A stretch of DNA of 64,000 nt from positions 2,075,469-2,139,468 of the forward strand of contig NZ_CP102451.1 of assembly GCF_024637875.1 (NCBI RefSeq), read 5' to 3'. A model generated the notes under the pieces. The model saw nothing but the letters and a program-made list of their open reading frames with translations, searched no databases and was not told the DNA's origin. Below are positions 20,545 to 28,896 of this stretch, piece after piece; positions within the stretch are counted from its first letter, which is position 1; the number at the start of each line of letters is the position of its first letter. The position numbers and the translations under genes were made by a program. The stretch is from Vagococcus luciliae (GTDB lineage Bacteria > Bacillota > Bacilli > Lactobacillales > Vagococcaceae).

Positions 20545-22038
20545 TTATAATTGAATTTTTTTAACAGTCATATCTTTTTTCATTTTACGAGTTGATATGT
20601 TCCTAATGAGTTGTATAATATGAGCCATATCATAGCTTGTCCCTAATTCTGAAAGTAAATATACTTCAGTATTGATATGCGTCAATGGTTTGTTAGTAAT
20701 AACTAAATCAAAAGATTGATTATCTTTATATTTACTACAACTAACTCCATTTAAACAATTAATTTTTTTTATTAATCGTGTAGTGGACACTTCCTGGTAA
20801 ACATCCTCTAATAGTAATTTCACACCTATTTTAACATTTTTATTAATCTGACTATCGATTAAAGCTATGACATGTAAATATTGTAATTTAGAATAAGCAA
20901 TCAGCTGAGCATTGTTCTCGCTTGAAAACCCAACATAGTCACCTTCAACTGAGTCGAATAAGTTCTCAACTAAAGGATAAATAACATGTCCTGACCATTC
21001 TTTCTCCGTTTCTAAAATATACTCTCTAGATAAAGATTCAATCATTCCATAAAAAAAGTATAATCTTGAATGAATACGAGATAAATAGTAATTAATTTGA
21101 CTTTCTAATTGGTGAGATAATTTAAGTGGTGCATAATATAATATCAAAGATTCTAAAATATACGTATCAACTAATCCCACAGGTGTAAATTTTGATCTAA
21201 TAATGGCATACTGATGGTAGTCTTGCTGAGATAGTACTTGAAAACTCATAAGAAAACTAAAATGAATCATAGCTTCTTCTTCATCTACCTCAACAGCATA
21301 ATGTCCCAACAGACGTAATACAATCGATTTTAGCTCTAAAAACAAATAATCTTGTTCATAAGGAATCATTTTTTCTTTTAATTCTGTGTAAATAGGTGAC
21401 ATAAAACTAATTCTTTTTTTGGAGATAAGTAGCCACAAATTGATTCGTTTCATGTTTTCTTCTGAAAAAGAGACACCCAATCCCCTCTGAATTGCCTGAA
21501 TTAATGATTGTTGCTTGAAGGGAATATCTTTTTGTGCGTAATTATCTAAATACCAATAAAAACAATAGTAAAAATATCGTATCTGACTTTCTTCTCCAAT
21601 CAACTTTCCTTGCCAAATAGTTAATCTAAATTCTTTTAATAAGATATTTAATTCTTTTATTTTTCTAAAAAGAGTGGACTCACTAATACCAATGCGTGTT
21701 GTTAAGGCTGCTGTTGAGTAATCAAAGTGATGATATAAATAATTCATAATTTGATACTTGATTGACTGTTTATATAAGTTAAGTTCAATCATTTCTAATG
21801 AAAAACTTGGAGCTAACTCTAAAGACACCAAGTATCCATCATAAGTTAAGGTTGCTAGTCCTTTGTATTCATCATTAATCCAAACTAAATCAGCGATGTA
21901 TGTTTCAAGAGATGATTTTGTAATATCAAGTTCTTTTGCTAATGTACTGATTTGTGACATGCTATCCTTTAATAGCAAATGCTTTAACAACATTAACTGC
22001 TTTGCCTCTTTTTTTTCAAGTAGATCCTCAAATTTCAC
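20545..22038 (-). CDS. Mga-family transcriptional regulator
   Basis: The 497-residue protein has the Mga plan: two N-terminal helix-turn-helix regions (SQISTLAKELDITKSSLETY at about residues 28-47 and ALTTRIGISESTLFRKIKEL at about 112-131), a central PRD-like helical part, and a C-terminal EIIB-like part. Mga-type proteins tune virulence and sugar genes in streptococci and enterococci, often under PTS phosphorylation. It starts with GTG, nine bases after AAGGAG, and overlaps the end of the upstream flavoprotein gene by 11 bp, so both are one transcript. Its position directly before glpK suggests control of glycerol genes, unproven. Confidence 0.85.
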   Translation of the reverse strand: MKFEDLLEKKEAKQLMLLKHLLLKDSMSQISTLAKELDITKSSLETYIADLVWINDEYKGLATLTYDGYLVSLELAPSFSLEMIELNLYKQSIKYQIMNYLYHHFDYSTAALTTRIGISESTLFRKIKELNILLKEFRLTIWQGKLIGEESQIRYFYYCFYWYLDNYAQKDIPFKQQSLIQAIQRGLGVSFSEENMKRINLWLLISKKRISFMSPIYTELKEKMIPYEQDYLFLELKSIVLRLLGHYAVEVDEEEAMIHFSFLMSFQVLSQQDYHQYAIIRSKFTPVGLVDTYILESLILYYAPLKLSHQLESQINYYLSRIHSRLYFFYGMIESLSREYILETEKEWSGHVIYPLVENLFDSVEGDYVGFSSENNAQLIAYSKLQYLHVIALIDSQINKNVKIGVKLLLEDVYQEVSTTRLIKKINCLNGVSCSKYKDNQSFDLVITNKPLTHINTEVYLLSELGTSYDMAHIIQLIRNISTRKMKKDMTVKKIQL

Positions 22039-23338
22039 TCAAGTCATCTCCTTTTCCAAACGCATCGCCGAAACTCAGAGATGTATTTGCAAAGACTGCA
22101 TGATAAAAATGCGGTAGTTGATTTAATGTCCTAATATCTATTTTTTCTTTAATCATTAAGGCGAAGGTATTAATTTTATCTAGTACAGGCTCTTTCGAAA
22201 TAAGTTGAACGCCTAACAAATGATACGTTAAGGCATTATATACTAGTTTCACTGTAACATCTTTTTTATAAATAGTTGATATAGGTAACGTCATCATGAC
22301 ACTTTTGACTCTCTCATCATATAAAAAAGCCTCTGACTCCATTAATCCTGTACTAGCTAAATAATAATCAAATAACTTTACACCAATCGTCTTCAACATT
22401 GGTCTGAGTATTTCTTTTTTTTCTATCATATTTTTAGCACAAGTTAAGCTTGTCTGAACAGCATTAACAATCAGAGGTGCGTACACATTAGTTTGAAAAA
22501 TAAAGCTTGGCACTTGAATCAAGTCTCCTACAGCAAACACGTCTTTAACAGATGTTTCTAGATAATCATCTACGAAAATAGTATTATCGCTATTAGATTT
22601 TAATTGATTATCAAAAATAGATAACTCTGGTCTCACACTGTTAGCGCTTAACACTAGTTTCTCTTTAATGTCTATAGCATTTCCACTAGAAAAAAGAAGT
22701 ATTGAGTCGTCAATTTGCTTGACAGTTTCATTAAAGTAAAACGTCAAGCCTTCAATTTTTCCTGTTGTAGTATAAAACGATTCCAAAAAATCTTTATCAA
22801 AATATTTATACAAAGGATAATCCATCGTTTCAATCACATGAACCGTTTTTCCATGATGAATTAATCCGCTTGCTAATTCCATACCAGCCTGTCCAGCCCC
22901 TATGACAACAACTTCTTGTACTTCAGTAAGAGATTTTAAAGTGATTTCCGCTGATTCTCTATCTTTATATGTTTTGATATCACTAAATTCATCAAACATC
23001 TTCGATGATTTTTGTGAAGAACCAGTTGCCAATACCAATTTATCAAATAGTTTAATGCCATTAGAAGTTTGAATCATTTTATTCGATAAATCATATGATG
23101 TCACTTCTGTAGAAGTTAACACTATGATACCACTTTTTTCAAGTTCCTCTTTTGTCATGAAATAGGCTTCATCTAAAGTATCAATTTCACCGTTTAATAA
23201 CATAGATAAACCACTTGGGATGTATCCTATCTTTTCCTTTTTTTCAATTAGTAATACATCAAATGAAGGATATAATTCTTTCACTTTTATGGCACAATAA
23301 ACGCCAGCAAAAGACCCTCCAACTATTGTCACATTCAT
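22028..23338 (-). CDS. NADH peroxidase/oxidase-like flavoprotein lacking redox Cys
   Basis: The 436-residue protein follows the pyridine nucleotide-disulphide oxidoreductase plan of NADH oxidase and peroxidase: FAD loop VTIVGGSFAG, NAD loop VVVIGAGQAGMELASGL at about residue 140, FAD-contact VFAVGDLIQV, and a C-terminal dimer domain with KLFDYYLASTG. By alignment with enterococcal NADH peroxidase, residue 42 is serine (IPSGLS) where the catalytic cysteine should be, and residue 10 is Phe instead of the active-site His. Peroxide reduction by the known mechanism therefore looks impossible. It is co-transcribed with the Mga-type regulator beside the peroxide-producing glp operon. Confidence 0.85.
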   Translation of the reverse strand: MNVTIVGGSFAGVYCAIKVKELYPSFDVLLIEKKEKIGYIPSGLSMLLNGEIDTLDEAYFMTKEELEKSGIIVLTSTEVTSYDLSNKMIQTSNGIKLFDKLVLATGSSQKSSKMFDEFSDIKTYKDRESAEITLKSLTEVQEVVVIGAGQAGMELASGLIHHGKTVHVIETMDYPLYKYFDKDFLESFYTTTGKIEGLTFYFNETVKQIDDSILLFSSGNAIDIKEKLVLSANSVRPELSIFDNQLKSNSDNTIFVDDYLETSVKDVFAVGDLIQVPSFIFQTNVYAPLIVNAVQTSLTCAKNMIEKKEILRPMLKTIGVKLFDYYLASTGLMESEAFLYDERVKSVMMTLPISTIYKKDVTVKLVYNALTYHLLGVQLISKEPVLDKINTFALMIKEKIDIRTLNQLPHFYHAVFANTSLSFGDAFGKGDDLSEI

Positions 23339-23360
23339 TTAAACACCCCCTATTCCCGTA

Positions 23361-23394
23361 AAAAATCGATTGATTGACATCATCAATCGATTTT
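23361..23394 (-). terminator. terminator after the GNAT gene
   Basis: AAAATCGATTGAT at 23362-23374 pairs perfectly with ATCAATCGATTTT at 23382-23394. On the minus strand a TTTTTT run follows. It separates the acetyltransferase gene from the flavoprotein gene. Confidence 0.85.
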
Positions 23395-23428
23395 AGCAAA
23401 TTTTTATCTCAATTAACAATCTTTTATT

Positions 23429-23941
23429 TTATGATGTCATAACTAATTCATAGGCTAATCGTTCTCTATCTATAGTTGAATCAACAAGTACTAGCCCTCT
23501 ATACGCAAAATTAAATTTTTCCAATAAATTTTGCATCGTTTTGTTCATTCGATGTGTATCAATTCTAACAGATTGGTACCCTTGACTTAGTGCAATACTA
23601 ATACTATTGGAAAAGAAATAAGAGGCTAGTCCTTTTCCTTGATAGTTTGAAGAAATGGCTACCCGATGTATCACAACATAATCATTAGTTTGTATCCAGT
23701 TATCTAATATGCTATAGTCTTTATCTTCTTGATTAATCATCGCCAAGTATCCTACAACATCGTTATTATAAACTAACACATAACCATAATTTTCTTCTAT
23801 GTCTGAATAAATTAATGACTCATCAGGCTTACCTTCTTGCCATTGAGGACTTCCTGTTTTCCTCAATACCTCTTTTGCCTCTTCAATAATTGTCATAATT
23901 TGTGGAACATCTTCTCTTTTGGCTAATCGTGTATAAATCAC
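23429..23941 (-). CDS. GNAT-family N-acetyltransferase
   Basis: This 170-residue protein has the GNAT fold: IYTRLAKREDVPQIMTIIEE at the N-terminus, the strand-and-loop VVIHRVAISSNYQGKGLASY that binds acetyl-CoA (Q/R-x-x-G-x-G/A form), and SVRIDTHRMNKTMQNLLEKF in motif B. The acceptor cannot be read from sequence. I choose the GTG at 23941, eight bases after GGAGG; a GTG at 23956 overlaps that site. It stands as a single gene between two terminators. Confidence 0.85.
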   Translation of the reverse strand: MIYTRLAKREDVPQIMTIIEEAKEVLRKTGSPQWQEGKPDESLIYSDIEENYGYVLVYNNDVVGYLAMINQEDKDYSILDNWIQTNDYVVIHRVAISSNYQGKGLASYFFSNSISIALSQGYQSVRIDTHRMNKTMQNLLEKFNFAYRGLVLVDSTIDRERLAYELVMTS

Positions 23942-23987
23942 TTCTTTTTCCTCCACATTCAGTTTTAAAAATTATACCATATAAACA

Positions 23988-24015
23988 AAAAAAGTATCCT
24001 CTCAGATACTTTTTT
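23988..24015 (-). terminator. terminator after the AEC transporter
   Basis: AAAAAAGTATC at 23988-23998 pairs with GATACTTTTTT at 24005-24015, and a T-run follows on the minus strand. Confidence 0.85.
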
Positions 24016-24018
24016 CGT

Positions 24019-24921
24019 TTATATTAATGACATAATAATTGGTAATGTTACCATACTTGTGACAGTTGTCAATGCAATATATTGTGATACTTTTGTTCCT
24101 TCACCAGCGTATTCTTCTGCCAAAATAGCATCCAGTGAACCCACTGGCATTGAAGCAAGAAGCACTAAAACACCTAAAATAATTGGATCTACGATAAAGA
24201 ATTTCAATACTGGAATAAAAATAATTGGTATAATAATTGCTCGAACAAATAAAAATAACAAATTATCTTTATCTAAAAACAATTCTTTTAGTTTAACTTG
24301 AGAAAATAAACTACCATTGATAATCATTGATAAAGAAGCTGTCATAATAGACAAATCAACATTAAACGTATGAATTGGCTTTGGTAACTTAATACCTATC
24401 ATAAACAATAAAAAACCAACTACAGCTGCTAAAATTGCCGGAGTTGTTAGGATACTTCTAATTCGAATTTCTCGGCTATTTGATAAAAACATAATTCCTA
24501 CAGTGAATAAAAACAGACTTGTTACAGTATTGCAAACAACTAATACAATCAATCCAACTTCTCCATAAAGTTTCCCAACAATAGGAATACCAATAAATAA
24601 GATATTAGAGAAAGTTAAACTTACTACCCACAAACTTCGTAACATCTCTTTTTTCTTAAATAAAGTTGCAATTAAATACGTAATAAGTAATGTTGCCACA
24701 ATCATAATAAATGTATAAATAGCCGTTTGTTTCATCATAATTAATAACTTATCACTTTTATCCACTTGAAAACTATTAATAATGGCTGCAGGTAAAGCAA
24801 CTGTTGTCAGTAAATAACCAATATAAATATTGGCTCCTGGTGAATATTTCCCCCGTTTATTTAACCAGACACCGACAAACATAAAAAAAATCAATACGAT
24901 TGTTTCATTGAACACAGTCAT
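24019..24921 (-). CDS. AEC-family (auxin efflux carrier-like) transporter
   Basis: The roughly 300-residue protein is almost entirely hydrophobic, with about ten helices in two halves, and carries the family pattern GYLLTTVALPAAIINSF and the C-terminal SMPVGSLDAILAEEYAGEG loop. Bacterial members move organic acids such as malate or malolactate, or act as permeases of unknown specificity. The substrate is not evident here. I place the start at ATG 24921 (MTVFNETIV); TTG at 24927, seven bases after GGGGGA, is an equally good choice. A strong sigma-A promoter lies upstream. Confidence 0.82.
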   Translation of the reverse strand: MTVFNETIVLIFFMFVGVWLNKRGKYSPGANIYIGYLLTTVALPAAIINSFQVDKSDKLLIMMKQTAIYTFIMIVATLLITYLIATLFKKKEMLRSLWVVSLTFSNILFIGIPIVGKLYGEVGLIVLVVCNTVTSLFLFTVGIMFLSNSREIRIRSILTTPAILAAVVGFLLFMIGIKLPKPIHTFNVDLSIMTASLSMIINGSLFSQVKLKELFLDKDNLLFLFVRAIIIPIIFIPVLKFFIVDPIILGVLVLLASMPVGSLDAILAEEYAGEGTKVSQYIALTTVTSMVTLPIIMSLI

Positions 24922-24982
24922 TCCCAACTTATTTTCCCCCAATTCTTGACGTTACACCCTTACTTACTAAACGTCTGAACTT

Positions 24983-25011
24983 ATTTTATAGCTCACTTAA
25001 AACACTGTCAA
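24983..25011 (-). promoter_or_regulatory. sigma-A promoter of the AEC gene
   Basis: Minus strand TTGACA (25006-25011), a 17-bp spacer and TAAAAT (24983-24988) match the vegetative consensus nearly perfectly, about 60 bp upstream of the start. Confidence 0.75.
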
Positions 25012-25159
25012 TGTGGACTTTATAAAGAATAGGCTTACATTCAATTATTTTTTTATTTGTGGGTTAATAAGATAGATAGAAACAAAAAGAAAAAGTTGAT
25101 AAATCTAATAATGTTGTACCAACATACTATCTTTATACCTTATAACATCTCTAAATAAT

Positions 25160-25193
25160 AATAAAAAAGACCTAGATAATTACCTAGATCTTT
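25160..25193 (-). terminator. terminator downstream of the beta-helix gene
   Basis: AAAGACCTAG (25166-25175) and CTAGATCTTT (25184-25193) form a stem with one wobble pair; TTTTTTATT follows on the minus strand. It lies 80 bases beyond the stop codon. Confidence 0.7.
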
Positions 25194-25272
25194 GTTCATA
25201 TCAATGACTTATTAAGTTTTAGACTCACATAATTTAGCATAAGTGTCCTTTTAAAACTATTCTATAAATAAA

Positions 25273-26769
25273 TCAAAACCAACTTTTTATTTTCGTTATA
25301 ATTCTTTCAAATAGACTGTCTTTTTTTAATTCCTTATCAATTTTTGAAACAGTACTATCCACTTCACCATCGACTGATTTTTTAAAATTTTTGTCTTGTG
25401 TAACATCAGGTTTATTTTTTCCTTCTTCAGCCAAAACAACTTCTTTTAAATCATTATTTCCGATAACGATATTAGTCGAATTAGAGTAAGCAAATGTACC
25501 TTCTGGTGACCATTGATTAATAACGGAAATATTCTGATTTTTCATTTGATTATCCCAAATATTGACACTATCACTATAACCAACTAATATTCCAGCATAA
25601 GGATTCGAATTAGCTTTAAATTGAGCATTTGTATTATCCATACTACCTAATGGCTTTGGATTGGTTAATTTATTATTATGAACATCAACATTAGAAGCAC
25701 CTACAATCATTATTTGACCATTATATGCCCCTACCCAAGCGCCATCTTGGACATTTTGGTGATTAGTATTGTTTCCATCAAAGTCATTTTCTGAAATTAA
25801 AATATTATCAATTTGAGCTTTTTGTTGGTTACCATCGTCATCTTTATCATAAAACACCTTTTCTCCCATACCATAAAGAAGTACACCAGCATCATCATTG
25901 TTCAAAAATTTATTTTTTCTTATAATGACGTCTTTCACAGCTCTAAGCGAATGATTTTTAAAATCTGCTGGTTCTATATTAATCCCTGCGGAAGGATCTG
26001 TTCCTTTTGTTTTTTCAATGACATTATTTTCAATTAATAAATTCTCAGCATTTTCAATTGATATACCTTGTCGTCTGTTATTCGAAATATGAGAATTTTT
26101 AATTTTTATATTACTATTTGATGTCTTTGATTCTTTATCTGCAAATAAATCAATTCCATCTCCCCACATATCAGAGATAGTAACATTATCTATTATAATA
26201 TTGCTAGAGGATACCATTAAAATCCCCCAACCAGTTTCACCGTTATATTCAGGATTTCCACGTCTAAGTTTAGCATATTTATATATATGATCTTCTCTGT
26301 CACCTAGTATCTGCCCACCATAAATGGATACATTACTAGACTCTTTAAGATTTAGCACAGTATAACTATAAAATTCATTTGGAATAGCTTTTAAAATAGC
26401 ATCATCATCCATAAGAATCGTTGTATTAGATTTAACCTTTAATCCGACTGATGTGTTAACAAAACGTTGGACATTCTCCTTTGTCGATTCAGAGTCATTA
26501 GTATTAATCATGTAAGTTCCCTTAGGAAAATAAACCACTTTTTCTTTACTACCACCAACTTCATCTAAAGCTTTTTGAATATTTTTAGTGTCGTCATCTT
26601 TTCCATTTCCTACTGCTCCAAAATCGGAGACATCAATGACATTTTTTTCTTCAACTTCAATATTATATTTTTTCATAAGATCTTTTGAACTAACTGCCTC
26701 TACTTTAATACTCATAAAAAAGAAAGTAGCTATCATACCTAACAACACAAAATATTTAGTGTATTTCAT
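25273..26769 (-). CDS. secreted right-handed beta-helix protein
   Basis: The 498-residue protein has a signal peptide (KYTKYFVLLGMIATFFFMS, cleavage probably near VEAVSS) followed by the start of the pectate-lyase superfamily fold: VIDVSDFGAVGNGKDDDTKN and VYFPKGTYMIN. Many repeated N-x-I-I/ISxN turns follow (IIIDNVTISDMWGDGIDLF, NLLIENNVIEKTKGTD), as in polysaccharide lyases, epimerases and GH28-type enzymes. No catalytic set could be assigned. I start at ATG 26769, behind AAAGGAG; upstream sequence in frame lacks a ribosome site. It ends a polymer-synthesis cluster, so it may cut or modify the exported polymer. It has its own promoter. Confidence 0.8.
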   Translation of the reverse strand: MKYTKYFVLLGMIATFFFMSIKVEAVSSKDLMKKYNIEVEEKNVIDVSDFGAVGNGKDDDTKNIQKALDEVGGSKEKVVYFPKGTYMINTNDSESTKENVQRFVNTSVGLKVKSNTTILMDDDAILKAIPNEFYSYTVLNLKESSNVSIYGGQILGDREDHIYKYAKLRRGNPEYNGETGWGILMVSSSNIIIDNVTISDMWGDGIDLFADKESKTSNSNIKIKNSHISNNRRQGISIENAENLLIENNVIEKTKGTDPSAGINIEPADFKNHSLRAVKDVIIRKNKFLNNDDAGVLLYGMGEKVFYDKDDDGNQQKAQIDNILISENDFDGNNTNHQNVQDGAWVGAYNGQIMIVGASNVDVHNNKLTNPKPLGSMDNTNAQFKANSNPYAGILVGYSDSVNIWDNQMKNQNISVINQWSPEGTFAYSNSTNIVIGNNDLKEVVLAEEGKNKPDVTQDKNFKKSVDGEVDSTVSKIDKELKKDSLFERIITKIKSWF

Positions 26770-26798
26770 AAAAATATACTCCTTTCTGATAAAGTACA

Positions 26799-26826
26799 CT
26801 ATTACACAAGTGACATTTAAAGTCAA
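26799..26826 (-). promoter_or_regulatory. promoter of the beta-helix gene
   Basis: TTGACT (26821-26826) and TAATAG (26799-26804) with a 16-bp spacer on the minus strand, about 30 bp upstream of the start and downstream of the terminator of the preceding gene. Confidence 0.5.
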
Positions 26827-26842
26827 ACATCTTATATTAAAA

Positions 26843-26879
26843 AAACATCCAATCAATCTCATAGTAGATTTGGATGTTT
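26843..26879 (-). terminator. terminator after the CDP-glycerol transferase gene
   Basis: AAACATCCAATC (26843-26854) pairs with GATTTGGATGTTT (26867-26879), with one bulge, and TTTTT follows on the minus strand. It separates the synthesis genes from the beta-helix gene. Confidence 0.75.
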
Positions 26880-26936
26880 GTATTTTAATATAAAAAAGAA
26901 AATTAATTATTACAATGGTGTCATAATATTACATAA

Positions 26937-28874
26937 CTACTTGTTTAATTGATGATACAAATTTAAAGATGCGTCTAATATACGTTTTCTAGCATTTGTA
27001 TCTTGATATTTATATAATTTCTTCAATTTTCTCTCGTGTTTTTTCAACATGTGCTCTCTTTGAAAAGCCTTATCTAATTTTTTAATCATTCTTTTTCTAT
27101 TTCTCACTATATCACCAGGTAAAAATCTACCTAGCTTTGCATCTTTTTTTGCTTCAACTAATTTAGTATCAAATTGATAATAGACAATTGATTTTCTTAA
27201 CAAAGCAAAATCCAAAGCTGCACTTGAATAATCAGTCAATAAATAATCATTCTCTACTAACTCATTTTGCAAAATATAATTATCATAGCTAGTATCAATA
27301 TATTCTGAGGTAAATAAATGTCTATATTGATTAAAATTAGGATGTAATAAAAATTTAGCTTTTATGTTATATCTTTTTAATAGTTCAATAAATTCTTCAT
27401 CATTCAATAAACTTTGAAATTCTTGATAAAACTCTGTTTCCATAAATTTTTCATCACTTAATCTATTTTGTCCTTTTCTCCATGATGGAAAAATCAATAA
27501 TTGCTTATAATCTTTTGAAATAGACTTCCATACCTCATACTTTGCAAATAATTCATCAAATCGAGATAAACCAGTTAGAGCTATCTCATCTTCAGAGTAA
27601 AAATAATCATTTTTTATAATTTTCTTTTCTCTATCAGAACTACATATAAATAAATTAGTAAATTCTTTTTCTTTTTTCGCATACATAAAAGATAAATCAC
27701 GTACACCTAAAATACCATGTTGTAAGAAGACTTTAAATGTATTATCTAATTTATTTTGGAATTTTAACATTTTAGTTGGCTCAGCATACATAGAACTGTG
27801 AGAATGAAAAATCATGTCAGCATCCATAAACTTTTCAAAATGTTTCATACTCTTATAATAAACAACATTATCAGGATAGTCAGTAAGATTAACTAAATCT
27901 GGAGAATGCTTATCAATAATATAAAAACAATCAAATTGGTCCGAATGATTATCCACCATAAATTTAAATTGATTAAATGCAGTATCCTGTGCTTTTTCAG
28001 GATATTCACAAAAAAGAGCTGTTAATTTCTCCGACTTATGAGTCTTCGCTTCTAAATTAAATCCCTCGCGAGACGCATATGGAATACTTTCAACAATAAT
28101 AGAAGACATCTCATTTAATGTTTGATAAAATTTCATTCCAGTTAAATTTTCTTTATATTCTTGTAAAAAATAAAATTCCTGACTATTTTCATTTCCGACC
28201 CGATGTCTTCTAGCAAATAAATAATTAATTTGCGTTTGAAACATAACGGATAAATCAATAATATTATTAAAATAATTAGAATATCCTTCAAACTCTTTAA
28301 AATGAATCGAAATCTCAGGTGTAATATGAAAATACAATCTAGAAACATATTCTAAATCTTCTTTTAAGATAAATTCTGCTCTATTAGAAGCGATACACCA
28401 TCGATTGATTGTTCCTCTAAACGTAAAAAATAAGTCCCCACTAATGACAGGTGATACCAGCGTTCTAAGTTCAACAGCTACTTCAACAATACCTTCATCT
28501 ATTTGATTAACGGAATAAATTTGAGGATTAGATCTAATAAAACGATGACTTATTGGTAACTCTCCAACTAAAATTCTCATATATTTTTGTTTGGAAGGAT
28601 ATAAAGAAATGACCGTATCTTTAAAACTATCATACAAATTTTCATTTTCTTGTAATACTAACTCAGAAAGATCAATTAATTCATTTCCTTCATCATCTAT
28701 AATTTTTAAAATACTTGCTTTTCCACTAGTTAATTCATAAATATCTGTAAATGGAATGACGATGATTCCTTCATGTTCCATATACTTCATTCTATTTTGT
28801 TTAAATTCTACATTAACATAATCATTTGGACAATTACTTATATGAAATCCATTATTTTTTATTAAAACTTCCAT
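26937..28874 (-). CDS. CDP-glycerol glycerophosphotransferase with extra N-terminal region
   Basis: The 645-residue protein has an N-terminal part (about 1-260) without motifs I recognise, beta-rich in appearance, then a TagF/TagB-type domain. The family marks are FLQHGILGVRDLSFMY (QHG where teichoic enzymes usually have WHGT), LIFPSWRKGQNR, FLLHPNFNQY and LLTDYSSAALDFALLRK. It should transfer glycerol phosphate from CDP-glycerol to a growing chain or sugar acceptor on the inner membrane face. I start at ATG 28874, behind GGAGG; a TTG at 28886 overlaps that site. It lies 22 bp after a processive GT2 and in line with a CDP-glycerol synthase gene. Confidence 0.82.
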   Translation of the reverse strand: MEVLIKNNGFHISNCPNDYVNVEFKQNRMKYMEHEGIIVIPFTDIYELTSGKASILKIIDDEGNELIDLSELVLQENENLYDSFKDTVISLYPSKQKYMRILVGELPISHRFIRSNPQIYSVNQIDEGIVEVAVELRTLVSPVISGDLFFTFRGTINRWCIASNRAEFILKEDLEYVSRLYFHITPEISIHFKEFEGYSNYFNNIIDLSVMFQTQINYLFARRHRVGNENSQEFYFLQEYKENLTGMKFYQTLNEMSSIIVESIPYASREGFNLEAKTHKSEKLTALFCEYPEKAQDTAFNQFKFMVDNHSDQFDCFYIIDKHSPDLVNLTDYPDNVVYYKSMKHFEKFMDADMIFHSHSSMYAEPTKMLKFQNKLDNTFKVFLQHGILGVRDLSFMYAKKEKEFTNLFICSSDREKKIIKNDYFYSEDEIALTGLSRFDELFAKYEVWKSISKDYKQLLIFPSWRKGQNRLSDEKFMETEFYQEFQSLLNDEEFIELLKRYNIKAKFLLHPNFNQYRHLFTSEYIDTSYDNYILQNELVENDYLLTDYSSAALDFALLRKSIVYYQFDTKLVEAKKDAKLGRFLPGDIVRNRKRMIKKLDKAFQREHMLKKHERKLKKLYKYQDTNARKRILDASLNLYHQLNK

Positions 28875-28896
28875 GACATCCTCCAATAAAAAACCT

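Larger units (their letters stand above)
24922..25272. other. interval between AEC and beta-helix genes
   Basis: About 350 bp without a gene. It holds the AEC promoter (24983-25011), a 15-bp palindrome ATGTTGTACCAACAT at 25111-25125 of unknown role, and the terminator of the beta-helix gene (25166-25193). The roughly 80 bases between that hairpin and the beta-helix stop show nothing recognisable. Confidence 0.6.

Noticed and set aside
20545..22038. BglG-type antiterminator
   Set aside because: The N-terminus carries two DNA-binding helix-turn-helix regions of Mga type and lacks an RNA-binding CAT domain.
25111..25125. 15-bp palindrome as an attachment or transposon end
   Set aside because: It is single, without flanking repeats, integrase or transposase; at most a regulatory site.
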